Shown here one piece after another: positions 19,923 to 26,078 of a DNA stretch of 27,895 bases. The notes beneath the pieces are model-generated. The model had not been told where the DNA came from. It was given only the letters and a program-made list of their open reading frames with translations, and ran no database searches. Positions within the stretch are counted from its first letter, which is position 1. Each line of letters begins with the position of its first letter. Both the position numbers and the translations under genes were made by a program. Source of the DNA: CAZPRQ01 sp964589415 (lineage in GTDB: Bacteria > Patescibacteriota > Doudnabacteria > UBA920); assembly GCA_964589415.1 (NCBI GenBank), contig CAZPRQ010000013.1, forward strand, positions 1 through 27,895. Direction: 5' to 3'.

Positions 19923-20159
19923 CTATGCATCACCTCCTTTAGCTTTTTTCACAAATTCTTCTATTTCTCGACAGCTGCCAGGCATCCATAACGGATTTCT
20001 TACTCCTACCTGAACCGTGTAACGAGAGCCTTGCCATTCAAAGTGGGCAATTTTCATGTGCCCATTGGTAATGGTTGAAAGGACGGTTACGAGGTGTTCG
20101 CGGCCGTCTTTTGTATGAGCAAAATGGCCGCTTTGATTCATCACAAGTTGGGCAAACAT
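19923..20159 (-). CDS. Small protein, 78 aa (cassette 1)
   Basis: Start supported by GGAGG about 8 nt upstream. It is a small soluble protein with beta-like segments (EHLVTVLSTITNGHMKIAHF, WQGSRYTVQVGVRNPLW) and a C-terminal helix CREIEEFVKKAKGGD. Several His residues are present, but no recognisable metal motif. It is preceded by a strong leader hairpin and, further upstream, a terminator and mini-ORF A. The family is not recognised. Confidence 0.65.
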   Translation of the reverse strand: MFAQLVMNQSGHFAHTKDGREHLVTVLSTITNGHMKIAHFEWQGSRYTVQVGVRNPLWMPGSCREIEEFVKKAKGGDA

Positions 20160-20169
20160 GTTGTAGCCT

Positions 20170-20203
20170 CCGGGTTTGGGACAAAAAATTGCCCTAAATC
20201 CGG
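20170..20203 (-). promoter_or_regulatory. Leader hairpin touching the Shine-Dalgarno of the 78-aa gene
   Basis: On the minus strand CCGGATTTAGGGCAA pairs with TTGTCCCAAACCCGG (12 of 15, plus G-U pairs) around a TTTT loop. The stem ends directly against GGAGG, so folding could limit ribosome access. Confidence 0.5.
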
Positions 20204-20213
20204 AAATAACAAC

Positions 20214-20238
20214 AAAAAACCCTGCCTTGCGGCGGGGG
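20214..20238 (-). terminator. Intrinsic terminator between mini-ORF A and the 78-aa gene
   Basis: On the minus strand CCCCGCC-GCAA-GGCAGGG followed by TTTTTT. The stem has one mismatch, so it is weaker than the others of this cluster. Confidence 0.65.
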
Positions 20239-20268
20239 AGAAGGTTTTAAAGTTTTAAAACGCTCCAT

Positions 20269-20343
20269 TTATGCCACAAGGAAAACTTCCGACTTCATGC
20301 CGGCCTTGGTGGACTTAGTAATTTTGGAAGCGGTATATTTCAT
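20269..20343 (-). CDS. Mini-ORF A, 24 aa, nearly leaderless (cassette 1)
   Basis: ATG 20343-20341, TAA 20271-20269; it starts 11 nt after the -10 box. The peptide is basic (MKYTASKITKSTKAGMKSEV). A longer in-frame reading starting at 20454 would begin upstream of the promoter and is rejected. Same promoter/mini-ORF/terminator order as at 19711 and 19016. Confidence 0.45.
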   Translation of the reverse strand: MKYTASKITKSTKAGMKSEVFLVA

Positions 20344-20353
20344 ATTTTTAGGT

Positions 20354-20382
20354 AGTGTATAGTTTAATGGATTTTTTGTCAA
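20354..20382 (-). promoter_or_regulatory. Promoter of cassette 1
   Basis: TTGACA (20382-20377), 17-bp spacer, TACACT (20359-20354) on the minus strand. Confidence 0.65.
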
Positions 20383-20463
20383 TTGTGGAAAAATGAGGTA
20401 CAATATATCATAATTTGTATAGTATCCTAAAAGCCCCGACATAACTATTTGCATATTTTTTAT

Positions 20464-20484
20464 GCCGATAAATCGGCTGACTAC
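20464..20484 (-). repeat. Single REP-like element with GTAG foot
   Basis: Minus strand: GTAG, TC, then AGCCGAT-TT-ATCGGC(A). A single arm of the family found paired at 21901 and 24300. It lies upstream of dcd. Confidence 0.75.
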
Positions 20485-20521
20485 AAAATACAGGGGTTGT
20501 TAAGGATTAAGGATAAAAGCA

Positions 20522-21136
20522 ATGATACTTTCGGATAGAGATATAAAAAAAGCTTTGGCATCAGGCAGAATAAAAATTACCCCTAAACCTGACTATAAAG
20601 AACAATTGGGCTCTTGTTCCATTGACCTTCACTTGGGCAGTCATTTTCGGGTGTTTAAGCATTCCAGCTACCCTTATATAGATCTTAAAGGCTCCATAGA
20701 CACCAACTTGCTTATGAAAGAAATTGTAGTAAAAAAGGGTGAACCGTTCATAATGCAACCCGGGGATTTTGCCCTTGTAACTACTGTGGAAAATTTAAAG
20801 CTCGCCAATGATATAATTGGAAAAGTGGAAGGCAGGAGCAGTTTGGGCAGGTTGGGTATCATTGTCCACGGTACAGCCAGCATTTTTGACGCCGGCTGGG
20901 ACGGCAGGCCGACTTTGGAGCTCGGGAATTTGGGGGTTATGCCGGTCGCACTTTACCCAGGCATGCGCATTTGCGCTTTTACGTTTGAAGAGTTGTCCTC
21001 TCCGGCCGAAGTGCCTTATGTAAAAAAGAAGAACAACAAGTACGCCGGTCAAAAAACTCCGCTGGCGTCTAAGCTTTCCAGGGAAGTTAGTAGGGGTATA
21101 AAGATGAAAGGCATAGCGGCAGCGGATTACCAATAA
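20522..21136 (+). CDS. dcd: dCTP deaminase
   Basis: 204 aa. It deaminates dCTP to dUTP (or dUMP in bifunctional members), the precursor of dUMP for ThyA. Key motifs are GSCSIDLHLGSHFRVFK (residues 30-46), PGDFALVTT, GKVEGRSSLGRLGIIVHGTA (catalytic Arg/Ser), FDAGWDGRPTLELGN with the catalytic Glu, and the C-terminal NKYAGQKTP. The classical DPG is replaced by DAG. Whether it also hydrolyses dUTP cannot be decided by eye; no separate dUTPase gene is visible here. It faces dfrA convergently across a 95-bp inverted repeat and a terminator. Confidence 0.93.
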   Translation: MILSDRDIKKALASGRIKITPKPDYKEQLGSCSIDLHLGSHFRVFKHSSYPYIDLKGSIDTNLLMKEIVVKKGEPFIMQPGDFALVTTVENLKLANDIIGKVEGRSSLGRLGIIVHGTASIFDAGWDGRPTLELGNLGVMPVALYPGMRICAFTFEELSSPAEVPYVKKKNNKYAGQKTPLASKLSREVSRGIKMKGIAAADYQ

Positions 21137-21200
21137 GGGAGTCAGCTTTTAGGTATTAGCTTTTAGGTTTTAGGAACTGCAGGCTTTGAAAAATTGGAAT

Positions 21201-21295
21201 TGATGGGCATCTTCAGGGATAAACAATTCTAAAATGTAAAACGAATAATTGTCATTAATCTTTTCTAAAGCATTTATCCCTAAAGATGCCCATCA
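21201..21295. repeat. Large inverted repeat between convergent dcd and dfrA
   Basis: Arms 21201-21223 and 21273-21295 match at 22 of 23 positions (TGATGGGCATCTT[C/T]AGGGATAAA). A 49-nt A/T-rich loop contains a further ACAATT/AATTGT pair. No ORF. Confidence 0.75.
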
Positions 21296-21363
21296 GTAGT
21301 GAATAGCGAATAAACTGCAGTAACTCAGCCCTTTCCGCGGTCATTAGAAATTGAAATTGAGTT

Positions 21364-21397
21364 TAAAAAAATATCCCTGGGGAAATCGGGGATATTT
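21364..21397. terminator. Bidirectional terminator between dcd and dfrA
   Basis: ATATCCC and GGGATAT form a 7-bp stem with a T-rich run on the right for dcd and an A-run (21364-21370) on the left for dfrA. It directly abuts the dfrA stop. Confidence 0.7.
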
Positions 21398-21874
21398 TTA
21401 TTTTTCTAAAGTTAGGTAGGTATAGTGTAATCCCTCAAAGCTACCCGGCGTGTTTTCTACAACTTTGGTAAAATTATCATAGGCAGGGAAATAAGTATCA
21501 CCTTCGGCCTCCTGGTCAATGACCGTTAGGTATAGCCTGTCAATTTTCGATAAGGCCTGTTCGTAAATTTGACCACCGCCAATAACAAATATTTCTGTAT
21601 CACTCCCTGCTTGTTTAAATGCTTCATCAAGTGAATTGGTAATTGTACAACCAGGGGCGGTAAAATTTTTGTCCCGCGTAATAATTATATTTGTTCGGTT
21701 TGGAAGGGGTTTGCCTATAGACTCAAACGTTTTTCTTCCCATTATAACCGCGTGTCCGGTGGTCAGTTGCTTAAAGCGCTTTAAGTCTTCCGGAATAGCC
21801 CAAATAAGCCCGTTGTCCTTGCCCAGTACTCGGTTTTTGGAAATTGCTGCTATGGCGCTAATGCGTGGAGTCAT
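21398..21874 (-). CDS. folA: Dihydrofolate reductase
   Basis: 158 aa. It reduces the dihydrofolate produced by ThyA back to tetrahydrofolate with NADPH. Motifs are ISAIAAISKNRVLGKDNGLI, W25 and catalytic Asp30 in WAIPEDLKRFKQLT, VIMGRKTFESIGKPLPNR (NADPH-binding), and FVIGGGQIYEQAL. It is the last gene of the minus-strand thymidylate operon. A REP-like pair separates it from the preceding NDT-like gene. There is no clear Shine-Dalgarno. Confidence 0.95.
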   Translation of the reverse strand: MTPRISAIAAISKNRVLGKDNGLIWAIPEDLKRFKQLTTGHAVIMGRKTFESIGKPLPNRTNIIITRDKNFTAPGCTITNSLDEAFKQAGSDTEIFVIGGGQIYEQALSKIDRLYLTVIDQEAEGDTYFPAYDNFTKVVENTPGSFEGLHYTYLTLEK

Positions 21875-21899
21875 GGTGTTTTTGGTAAGTTATTGCCTC

Positions 21900-21971
21900 T
21901 GTAGTTTGCCGATTTATCGGCTTGCATTAATTTTATGTTTATACAAATGGCCGATAAATCGGCAAACTACA
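21900..21971. repeat. Perfect REP pair (BIME-like) between the NDT-like gene and folA
   Basis: 22-bp perfect inverted arms (21900-21921, 21950-21971), each with GTAG at its foot and a GCCGAT-TT-ATCGGC palindrome. The loop is 28 nt. The TAG of the extended NDT frame is part of the right arm's GTAG. Confidence 0.85.
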
Positions 21972-22026
21972 TTTGTATTTGTATGAGCAAATTTTTTAGT
22001 TTTTCTACAAGCTCTTCTGAAGCCTT
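21967..22026 (-). pseudogene. In-frame continuation of the NDT-like gene past its TAA
   Basis: 19 sense codons directly after the TAA, in the same frame, encode a helix-like segment (KASEELVEKLKNLL) that matches the end of the neighbouring paralog (TLPEVVLLLKN). This is best explained as a former C-terminus cut off by a nonsense change, or as a sequencing error. Confidence 0.5.
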
Positions 22027-22338
22027 TTATTCTATTATATATTGGCTAATGTTTTTTGCGGACGAAGAAACATTACTACCCGTCTTGTATGCGCAAATTA
22101 TGGGAACGTTTAATATATTTGCCCAGCCAATTTCTATTCCTTGTCCAGTTGCCGGATATGAACATTCCGCAAGAACCAGATCACATTCGTGCTTTTGGAA
22201 GAGTTCCCTACTGTTTATATATTTATTTGTGGCGTGAGGGAAAATAAATTTTGCAAGATTGGACGCTTCCAGAGGCTCGTACAATTCTTGAACAAAATTA
22301 TATTGAGCATTCCGGGCATGGCTTACATAAATATTCAT
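22027..22338 (-). CDS. Nucleoside 2-deoxyribosyltransferase-like protein, probably C-terminally truncated
   Basis: 103 aa. MNIYVSHARN and CDLVLAECSYPATGQGIEIG, whose Glu residues include the likely catalytic one, place it in the nucleoside 2-deoxyribosyltransferase-like superfamily. Members cleave N-glycosidic bonds of deoxynucleosides or nucleotides. The frame stops with TAA at 22029-22027, after SQYIIE. The next 19 codons in the same frame (KASEELVEKLKNLL...) look like the missing C-terminal helix of the family and end at TAG 21969-21967. It overlaps the upstream paralog by 4 nt (ATGA). Confidence 0.75.
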   Translation of the reverse strand: MNIYVSHARNAQYNFVQELYEPLEASNLAKFIFPHATNKYINSRELFQKHECDLVLAECSYPATGQGIEIGWANILNVPIICAYKTGSNVSSSAKNISQYIIE

Positions 22339-22724
22339 TCGATATGATTTTTAAGAAGTAAAACAACCTCCGGCAGAGTAGAATATTTAAAGAATGTAAA
22401 TAGAGGATCCTGAATACCTATAATAAGCCTGGAAACGTGAGCGTCACTATTGGCTACGGCAAAAACCGGTTTTTTATTGGCAAGGGCGGTGGCTATTTCA
22501 AACCCCACCCCCAAGGCAGGGTAGGAGACTTCCGCCAAAAGCAAGTCGCAGTTTTTTACGCAGCTGACATCATGTTCGTAAATATCTTTGGGTTGGCCGG
22601 CGGTCAGGCCGTAAAAATCCAGCACCTCAAAATGTTTTTTTAACTCTTTTTTTAAATGGTCAATTTGCAGCTTAAAATTTTCCGGAGCGTGAGTTAGTGA
22701 ACAGGCAACATAAATTTTTTTCAT
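22335..22724 (-). CDS. Nucleoside 2-deoxyribosyltransferase-like protein
   Basis: 129 aa from the ATG at 22724. An upstream in-frame ATG at 22760 would overlap thyA, and the family starts at MKKIYVACSL. CDLLLAEVSYPALGVGFEIA (residues 59-78) is the signature with conserved Glu. Members include DNA-hypermodified-nucleotide hydrolases and 2-deoxyribosyltransferases; the exact substrate is unclear. It lies 4 bp after thyA and overlaps its truncated paralog by 4 nt, so it is translated as part of the operon. A role in dUMP/dTMP or modified-nucleotide salvage is inferred from context. Confidence 0.78.
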   Translation of the reverse strand: MKKIYVACSLTHAPENFKLQIDHLKKELKKHFEVLDFYGLTAGQPKDIYEHDVSCVKNCDLLLAEVSYPALGVGFEIATALANKKPVFAVANSDAHVSRLIIGIQDPLFTFFKYSTLPEVVLLLKNHIE

Positions 22725-22728
22725 AACT

Positions 22729-23706
22729 TTAATTTGTAGTTGGTTTTTTTGCATTGTCAAAGAAGCCGCCGGAGACGGAGAGTTCGGCTTTTAAGGCAGG
22801 ATGCGGGTCGTAACCCACCAGTTCAACATATTCGGGTTTAAATTCGTCTATAGTCTTAAAGTCGTGGTTAAATTTTATGGTCGGCAATGCTTTGGGCTCT
22901 CGGGAAAGTTGTTCCGTAACTTGGTCCATGTGGTTTTCGTAAATGTGTACGTCGCCAAACGTATGCACAAATTCGCCCGGTTCATAACCTGTGACTTTAG
23001 CTAATATTAATGCAAGCAAAGCATAGGAAGCAATGTTAAACGGAACGCCCAAAAATATGTCCGCGCTCCTCTGGTAAAGCTGCAGCGAAAGTTTGCCGTC
23101 AATTTGGTTTATTTGGTACATGTTGTGGCAAATAGGGAAGCGACAGGCGTCTTCGTAAGTTGCCATGGTGTATAAATATTCCGGGTTCCAGGAATTGACT
23201 ATGCAATTATGCGCGTTAGGGTCCTGCATTATTTCTTTTATTGCCCAGGCCAGTTGGTCTATGGTGCGGCCCGGGGTGCGTGTGGGCCAGCGGCGCCAAA
23301 GCTCACCGTAAATGCGCGGCAGTTCACCGTGAGTTTTGGCAAATTCCGCATCGGCAGCAACTTTGGCAATAAATTCTTCTTTGGTAAGCTCTGGCTCCTT
23401 ACCGTCTTCCATTTTCTTTTTGTAAATTTTGTAAGGGTAGTCGTCCCAAATATGCACACCATTGTCCACTAAATACTTTATGTTGGATTGCCCTGACATA
23501 AACCAATATAGCTCTTGAAGTACGCCCTTCCAATAAACCTTTTTCGTTGTAAGCAGGGGAAAGCCGTCGGCTAAATTAAAGCGAATTTGTTTGCCAAAAA
23601 CGCTATACGAAGCATGGCCAGTATCTTTGTCGACTTTGCGAAAGCCGGTTTCTTTTATTTCTTTTAATAAATTTAGATACTGATACTCAGGGTGCTTATT
23701 TTCCAT
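22729..23706 (-). CDS. thyA: Thymidylate synthase
   Basis: 325 aa. It methylates dUMP to dTMP using methylene-tetrahydrofolate. The active-site Cys is Cys193 in RFPICHNMYQI, where the more usual form is PPCH. RSADIFLGVPFNIASYALL (Arg213, Asn224) and GDVHIYENH (His255, Tyr257) bind dUMP. The middle insertion (about 95-130) is seen in long-type family members. FolD makes its cofactor and the folA product recycles dihydrofolate. It lies 11 bp after the end of the extended HD frame. Confidence 0.97.
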   Translation of the reverse strand: MENKHPEYQYLNLLKEIKETGFRKVDKDTGHASYSVFGKQIRFNLADGFPLLTTKKVYWKGVLQELYWFMSGQSNIKYLVDNGVHIWDDYPYKIYKKKMEDGKEPELTKEEFIAKVAADAEFAKTHGELPRIYGELWRRWPTRTPGRTIDQLAWAIKEIMQDPNAHNCIVNSWNPEYLYTMATYEDACRFPICHNMYQINQIDGKLSLQLYQRSADIFLGVPFNIASYALLALILAKVTGYEPGEFVHTFGDVHIYENHMDQVTEQLSREPKALPTIKFNHDFKTIDEFKPEYVELVGYDPHPALKAELSVSGGFFDNAKKPTTN

Positions 23707-23716
23707 AGGTTTTTTC

Positions 23717-23863
23717 TTATTTTTTAATCTGTAAAATATTTTTCCATTCCTTTTTCATGACATCGTAAAACGGTTTGGCTATTTTTTTGCTATGAGGAAA
23801 ATGGAGATTTTTATATTTATTTAAGTGGCGCTGAAGGGATTGCGTCTTATTATTTTTCAGTGC
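23717..23863 (-). pseudogene. In-frame continuation of the HD gene past its TGA
   Basis: 48 sense codons follow the TGA at 23866-23864 in the same frame and end at TAA 23719-23717. They encode SLQRHLNKYKNLHFPHSKKI and AKPFYDVMKKEW, which looks like a genuine conserved C-terminus and would make a 191-residue protein. The TGA replaces what may have been TGG (FFEW). Confidence 0.6.
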
Positions 23864-24292
23864 TCACTCAAAGAACAAACCATGCAGTCTCTTGTCTTTG
23901 AAAAAAGCAATTGCGTCGGCGTCCATCATAACTTTCATTTCTTTGGTCAGTTTATGATACCCGATTGCGGTAACCAGATCCTCTGCTTGTTTTTCGGTTA
24001 ATTGTAACGATTTAATGAGAGGTTTTGCAACCCGACCGTTTAGGTCATGAGCGTATTTTTCCAAAACCTCATTTGAAGCCATGTAGGTTTTACCTATGTC
24101 ATGCAGCAGTCCCGCCAGAGCAGTCACGGTTTCATCGGCGCCGCATTTTTTGGCTATTTCGATCGCTATATCCTTTACGTCCAAACTATGCTCATACATT
24201 ACCCGCCAGTCGTTAAAGCTCCACTTTGGGTATTTTTTGAAACGGTTTTTGATGAATTTCTCGGTATTTTTGATCGCGTTGCTTTGAATCAT
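23864..24292 (-). CDS. HD-domain phosphohydrolase, interrupted by an in-frame TGA
   Basis: 142 aa before the stop. HD-superfamily metal ligands are visible: His in MYEHSLDV, the HD pair in ALAGLLHDIGKTY, His in AIGYHKLT, and the final Asp in MMDADAIAFF. Such enzymes hydrolyse phosphoesters of nucleotides. The frame stops at TGA right after LHGLFFE, but coding-like sequence continues in frame for 48 more codons. The catalytic domain is complete without it, so the short protein may still work. A REP pair lies 7 bp upstream of the start. Confidence 0.8.
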   Translation of the reverse strand: MIQSNAIKNTEKFIKNRFKKYPKWSFNDWRVMYEHSLDVKDIAIEIAKKCGADETVTALAGLLHDIGKTYMASNEVLEKYAHDLNGRVAKPLIKSLQLTEKQAEDLVTAIGYHKLTKEMKVMMDADAIAFFKDKRLHGLFFE

Positions 24293-24299
24293 TTGTGGC

Positions 24300-24358
24300 G
24301 TAGTTAGCCCATTTATGGGCTGTTATTTTAAAGAGCAGCCGATAAATCGGCTAACTAC
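24300..24358. repeat. REP pair (BIME-like) between the CYTH and HD genes
   Basis: Arms 24300-24321 and 24337-24358, both with GTAG feet. One arm has the palindrome AGCCGAT-TT-ATCGGCT, the other AGCCCAT-TT-ATGGGCT: a paired G-C to C-G change that keeps the hairpin. Confidence 0.85.
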
Positions 24359-24370
24359 AAAAGACAGATA

Positions 24371-25063
24371 TCATTCGATGTTAAAAATTTTTTCCGTTCC
24401 GTAATAATCTTTCCAATTCTTATTATAGAAATCGAACATGCGTGCCAAGCGGTCTTGGGGGAGTTCCTCGAGCTCTAAATCTTGCATGGTTTCGCGAATA
24501 AAACTTTTGACTTCCTCGGCTTTGGATTCGTCGTTAACCACTACTTCAAACTCGGACAAATAGCCATAGCCGGCATTTTTGTCTATGCTTACCGCCACCT
24601 CTCGGCCGTTAGGATGGTATATGTATTCCTGTCGTTCGCGCGACCATTTGGCCTGATACTCAAAACCGGATTTTAAAACCAGTTCGTCCAGAGTTTCAAA
24701 CGAAATATCTTTAAACTGCGTTTCCCATTCAAGCCTGGCGGTGCCGTTTGAACTGGTGGTGTCGTCGACTGAGGCTTTAACGACTAAAATAACCTTACCG
24801 TCAGCCCATCGCGTGCGCACGGAAAAGTCCTTTGCCTTTTCGGCCAGGTCTTGCAGGGAGGTTTTTTTGTCTTGTGGCAAGTGGTTTTCAACTTGCTCAA
24901 AAAGATTTTTTAAGTTTCCTCCAATAAAATAGTGGTTTAACTGCTTGTGGCTGCCAACTTCGGTAAGGTTGGAGTCCTTTGCTTTTATGCCGGATATTAG
25001 CCGGTCTGCATTTTCTTTACTGCCTAGAAGAGATTTTATTTCTATTTCGTAGGAATGAGACAT
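24371..25063 (-). CDS. CYTH-domain protein (class IV adenylate cyclase/triphosphatase superfamily)
   Basis: 230 aa. The EIEIK (ExExK) signature at residues 6-10 opens a triphosphate tunnel. Basic and acidic residues follow at FSVRTRWADGKVILVVKA, ARLEWETQF, YQAKWSRERQEY and AVSIDKNAGYGYLSEFEVVV. The superfamily acts on triphosphates (inorganic, thiamine or nucleotide). Which one is unknown; a nucleotide triphosphatase would suit the neighbourhood. No Shine-Dalgarno is visible; upstream is a tandem word repeat. Confidence 0.85.
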   Translation of the reverse strand: MSHSYEIEIKSLLGSKENADRLISGIKAKDSNLTEVGSHKQLNHYFIGGNLKNLFEQVENHLPQDKKTSLQDLAEKAKDFSVRTRWADGKVILVVKASVDDTTSSNGTARLEWETQFKDISFETLDELVLKSGFEYQAKWSRERQEYIYHPNGREVAVSIDKNAGYGYLSEFEVVVNDESKAEEVKSFIRETMQDLELEELPQDRLARMFDFYNKNWKDYYGTEKIFNIE

Positions 25064-25087
25064 AAAAAATTAATTAAAATTGGGAAA

Positions 25088-25167
25088 CATTTTATCATTT
25101 TAACATTTTATCATCTTAACATTTTAACATCTTATCATCCTATCATCCTATCATTTTAACAATGTAA
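25088..25167. repeat. Degenerate tandem word repeat (ATCATTTTAAC type)
   Basis: About 80 bp of ATTTTATC/ATTTTAAC/ATCATCCT words between the HD and CYTH genes. There are no inverted arms and no ORF. It looks like slippage-expanded spacer. Confidence 0.65.
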
Positions 25168-25170
25168 CGA

Positions 25171-25776
25171 TTAAACACCTTCTTCCTTTTTCCAGTCGCC
25201 GCTGGTAATGCGGTTTTTTCCTTTTATGTGCCAGTCGTGAGGATTAGAATTGCCTATGAGGTCAAACAGTTTTTTACCGGCTTCGGTCTTAAGGCGTGGG
25301 ATCATGGATTCAACCCTCATTGTCCTGAAATTTTTTTCCAACACATTGCCATTGGCATCTTGTTCTCGGAGTTCCAAGTCTACGTCAAGCCAGTCCGCAT
25401 CTTTAACGATTTTTGCCTCTATGCTTTCAAGTTTTTCACATTCTTCCCATAATTCAAGCATTTCTTTTTCCATCCCAGTGTCTTTTAGGATGTCATGAAT
25501 GGCACCAACATTGTCCCGCTTAACATAAAGCCGGGACATGTAGTGTGCGTCGCCGGTTCGGCTTTCGGCTAGGTCATGAACGAGCGCCATTTTCACTATT
25601 TTACCCGTGTCGCCCCGGCCCTCCATTTTAGCGAGAATCATGGCTATCCAAGCTACTCGGAAATGATGTTCCGCAAGGTTTGCAAAATTGCCTCCCAGCA
25701 TTTGCCGCCAGGCCCTGGGAATGAAGCGTAGGGTGCCTATTTCATAGAGTAAATCTAAATCCCTGTTTATATTCAT
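25171..25776 (-). CDS. HD-domain 5'-deoxynucleotidase-like protein (YfbR/HDDC2 type)
   Basis: 201 aa. AEHHFRVAWIAMILA (His35-His36 region), MALVHDLAESRTGDAH (HD plus E) and KIVKDADWLDVDLELRE (final Asp) match the HD_3/YfbR-like group. Members dephosphorylate deoxyribonucleoside monophosphates, including dUMP/dTMP. This fits the thymidylate operon it heads. The promoter places the transcription start at the A of the ATG, predicting a leaderless mRNA. Confidence 0.87.
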   Translation of the reverse strand: MNINRDLDLLYEIGTLRFIPRAWRQMLGGNFANLAEHHFRVAWIAMILAKMEGRGDTGKIVKMALVHDLAESRTGDAHYMSRLYVKRDNVGAIHDILKDTGMEKEMLELWEECEKLESIEAKIVKDADWLDVDLELREQDANGNVLEKNFRTMRVESMIPRLKTEAGKKLFDLIGNSNPHDWHIKGKNRITSGDWKKEEGV

Positions 25777-25782
25777 ACATAC

Positions 25783-25811
25783 ATAATACTAAACGTTTAT
25801 GTGAGCGTCAA
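25783..25811 (-). promoter_or_regulatory. Leaderless promoter of the thymidylate operon
   Basis: TTGACG (25811-25806), 17-bp spacer, TATTAT (25788-25783). The expected start, about 7 nt past the -10, coincides with the ATG at 25776. Confidence 0.75.
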
Positions 25812-25894
25812 AAGTATAAGAATTAGCATATAAAGGATAGAGCTTATGGGGGATTGGCAGCCTACTTAAGCCATTTTATTACTCAAAAACCACA

Positions 25895-25936
25895 CACTAT
25901 ACCACTTATGGACGATCGTCCATAAGTGGTATAGTG
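25895..25936. repeat. Perfect 42-bp palindrome in the divergent promoter region
   Basis: Each half is 21 bp (CACTATACCACTTATGGACG plus A, then its exact complement), with no central spacer. Outer arms AACCACAC (25888-25895) and GTGTGGTT (25942-25949) extend it after a bulge. It lies between two divergent leaderless promoters. Confidence 0.9.
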
Positions 25937-26040
25937 ATAGGGTGTGGTTAGGAGTGGTGTTTTTAAAGTTCGTGAGTTCAAGAATTTAGTGCACCAATTG
26001 CTCGGTTAATGACTTCGTTTGGAGTCAGATAGCTGGGGAC

Positions 26041-26069
26041 TTTAAACCCACCTTCATTACTGCTATAAT
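26041..26069 (+). promoter_or_regulatory. Leaderless promoter of the dNMP kinase-tmk unit
   Basis: TTTAAA (26041-26046), 17-bp spacer, extended -10 TGCTATAAT with TATAAT at 26064-26069. The start is expected near 26076, 3 nt before the ATG at 26079. Confidence 0.75.
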
Positions 26070-26078
26070 TTGGGTATT

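Noticed and set aside
19628..19933. 101-codon minus-strand ORF starting at GTG in the 78-aa gene's Shine-Dalgarno-like sequence
   Set aside because: It runs through a 13-bp-stem terminator with eight T, a promoter and a second terminator, and the start spacing is too short.
20269..20454. 61-codon version of mini-ORF A
   Set aside because: Its start lies upstream of the TTGACA-17-TACACT promoter, so the transcript would begin inside the ORF. The 24-codon version fits the promoter.
23864..23866. UGA recoded as Trp or Gly (alternative genetic code)
   Set aside because: rseP, mrdA, the DUF457-like gene, the NDT-like gene at 22335 and the CYTH gene all end naturally at TGA, two of them in ATGA overlaps with the next gene. 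Only one internal TGA was seen.
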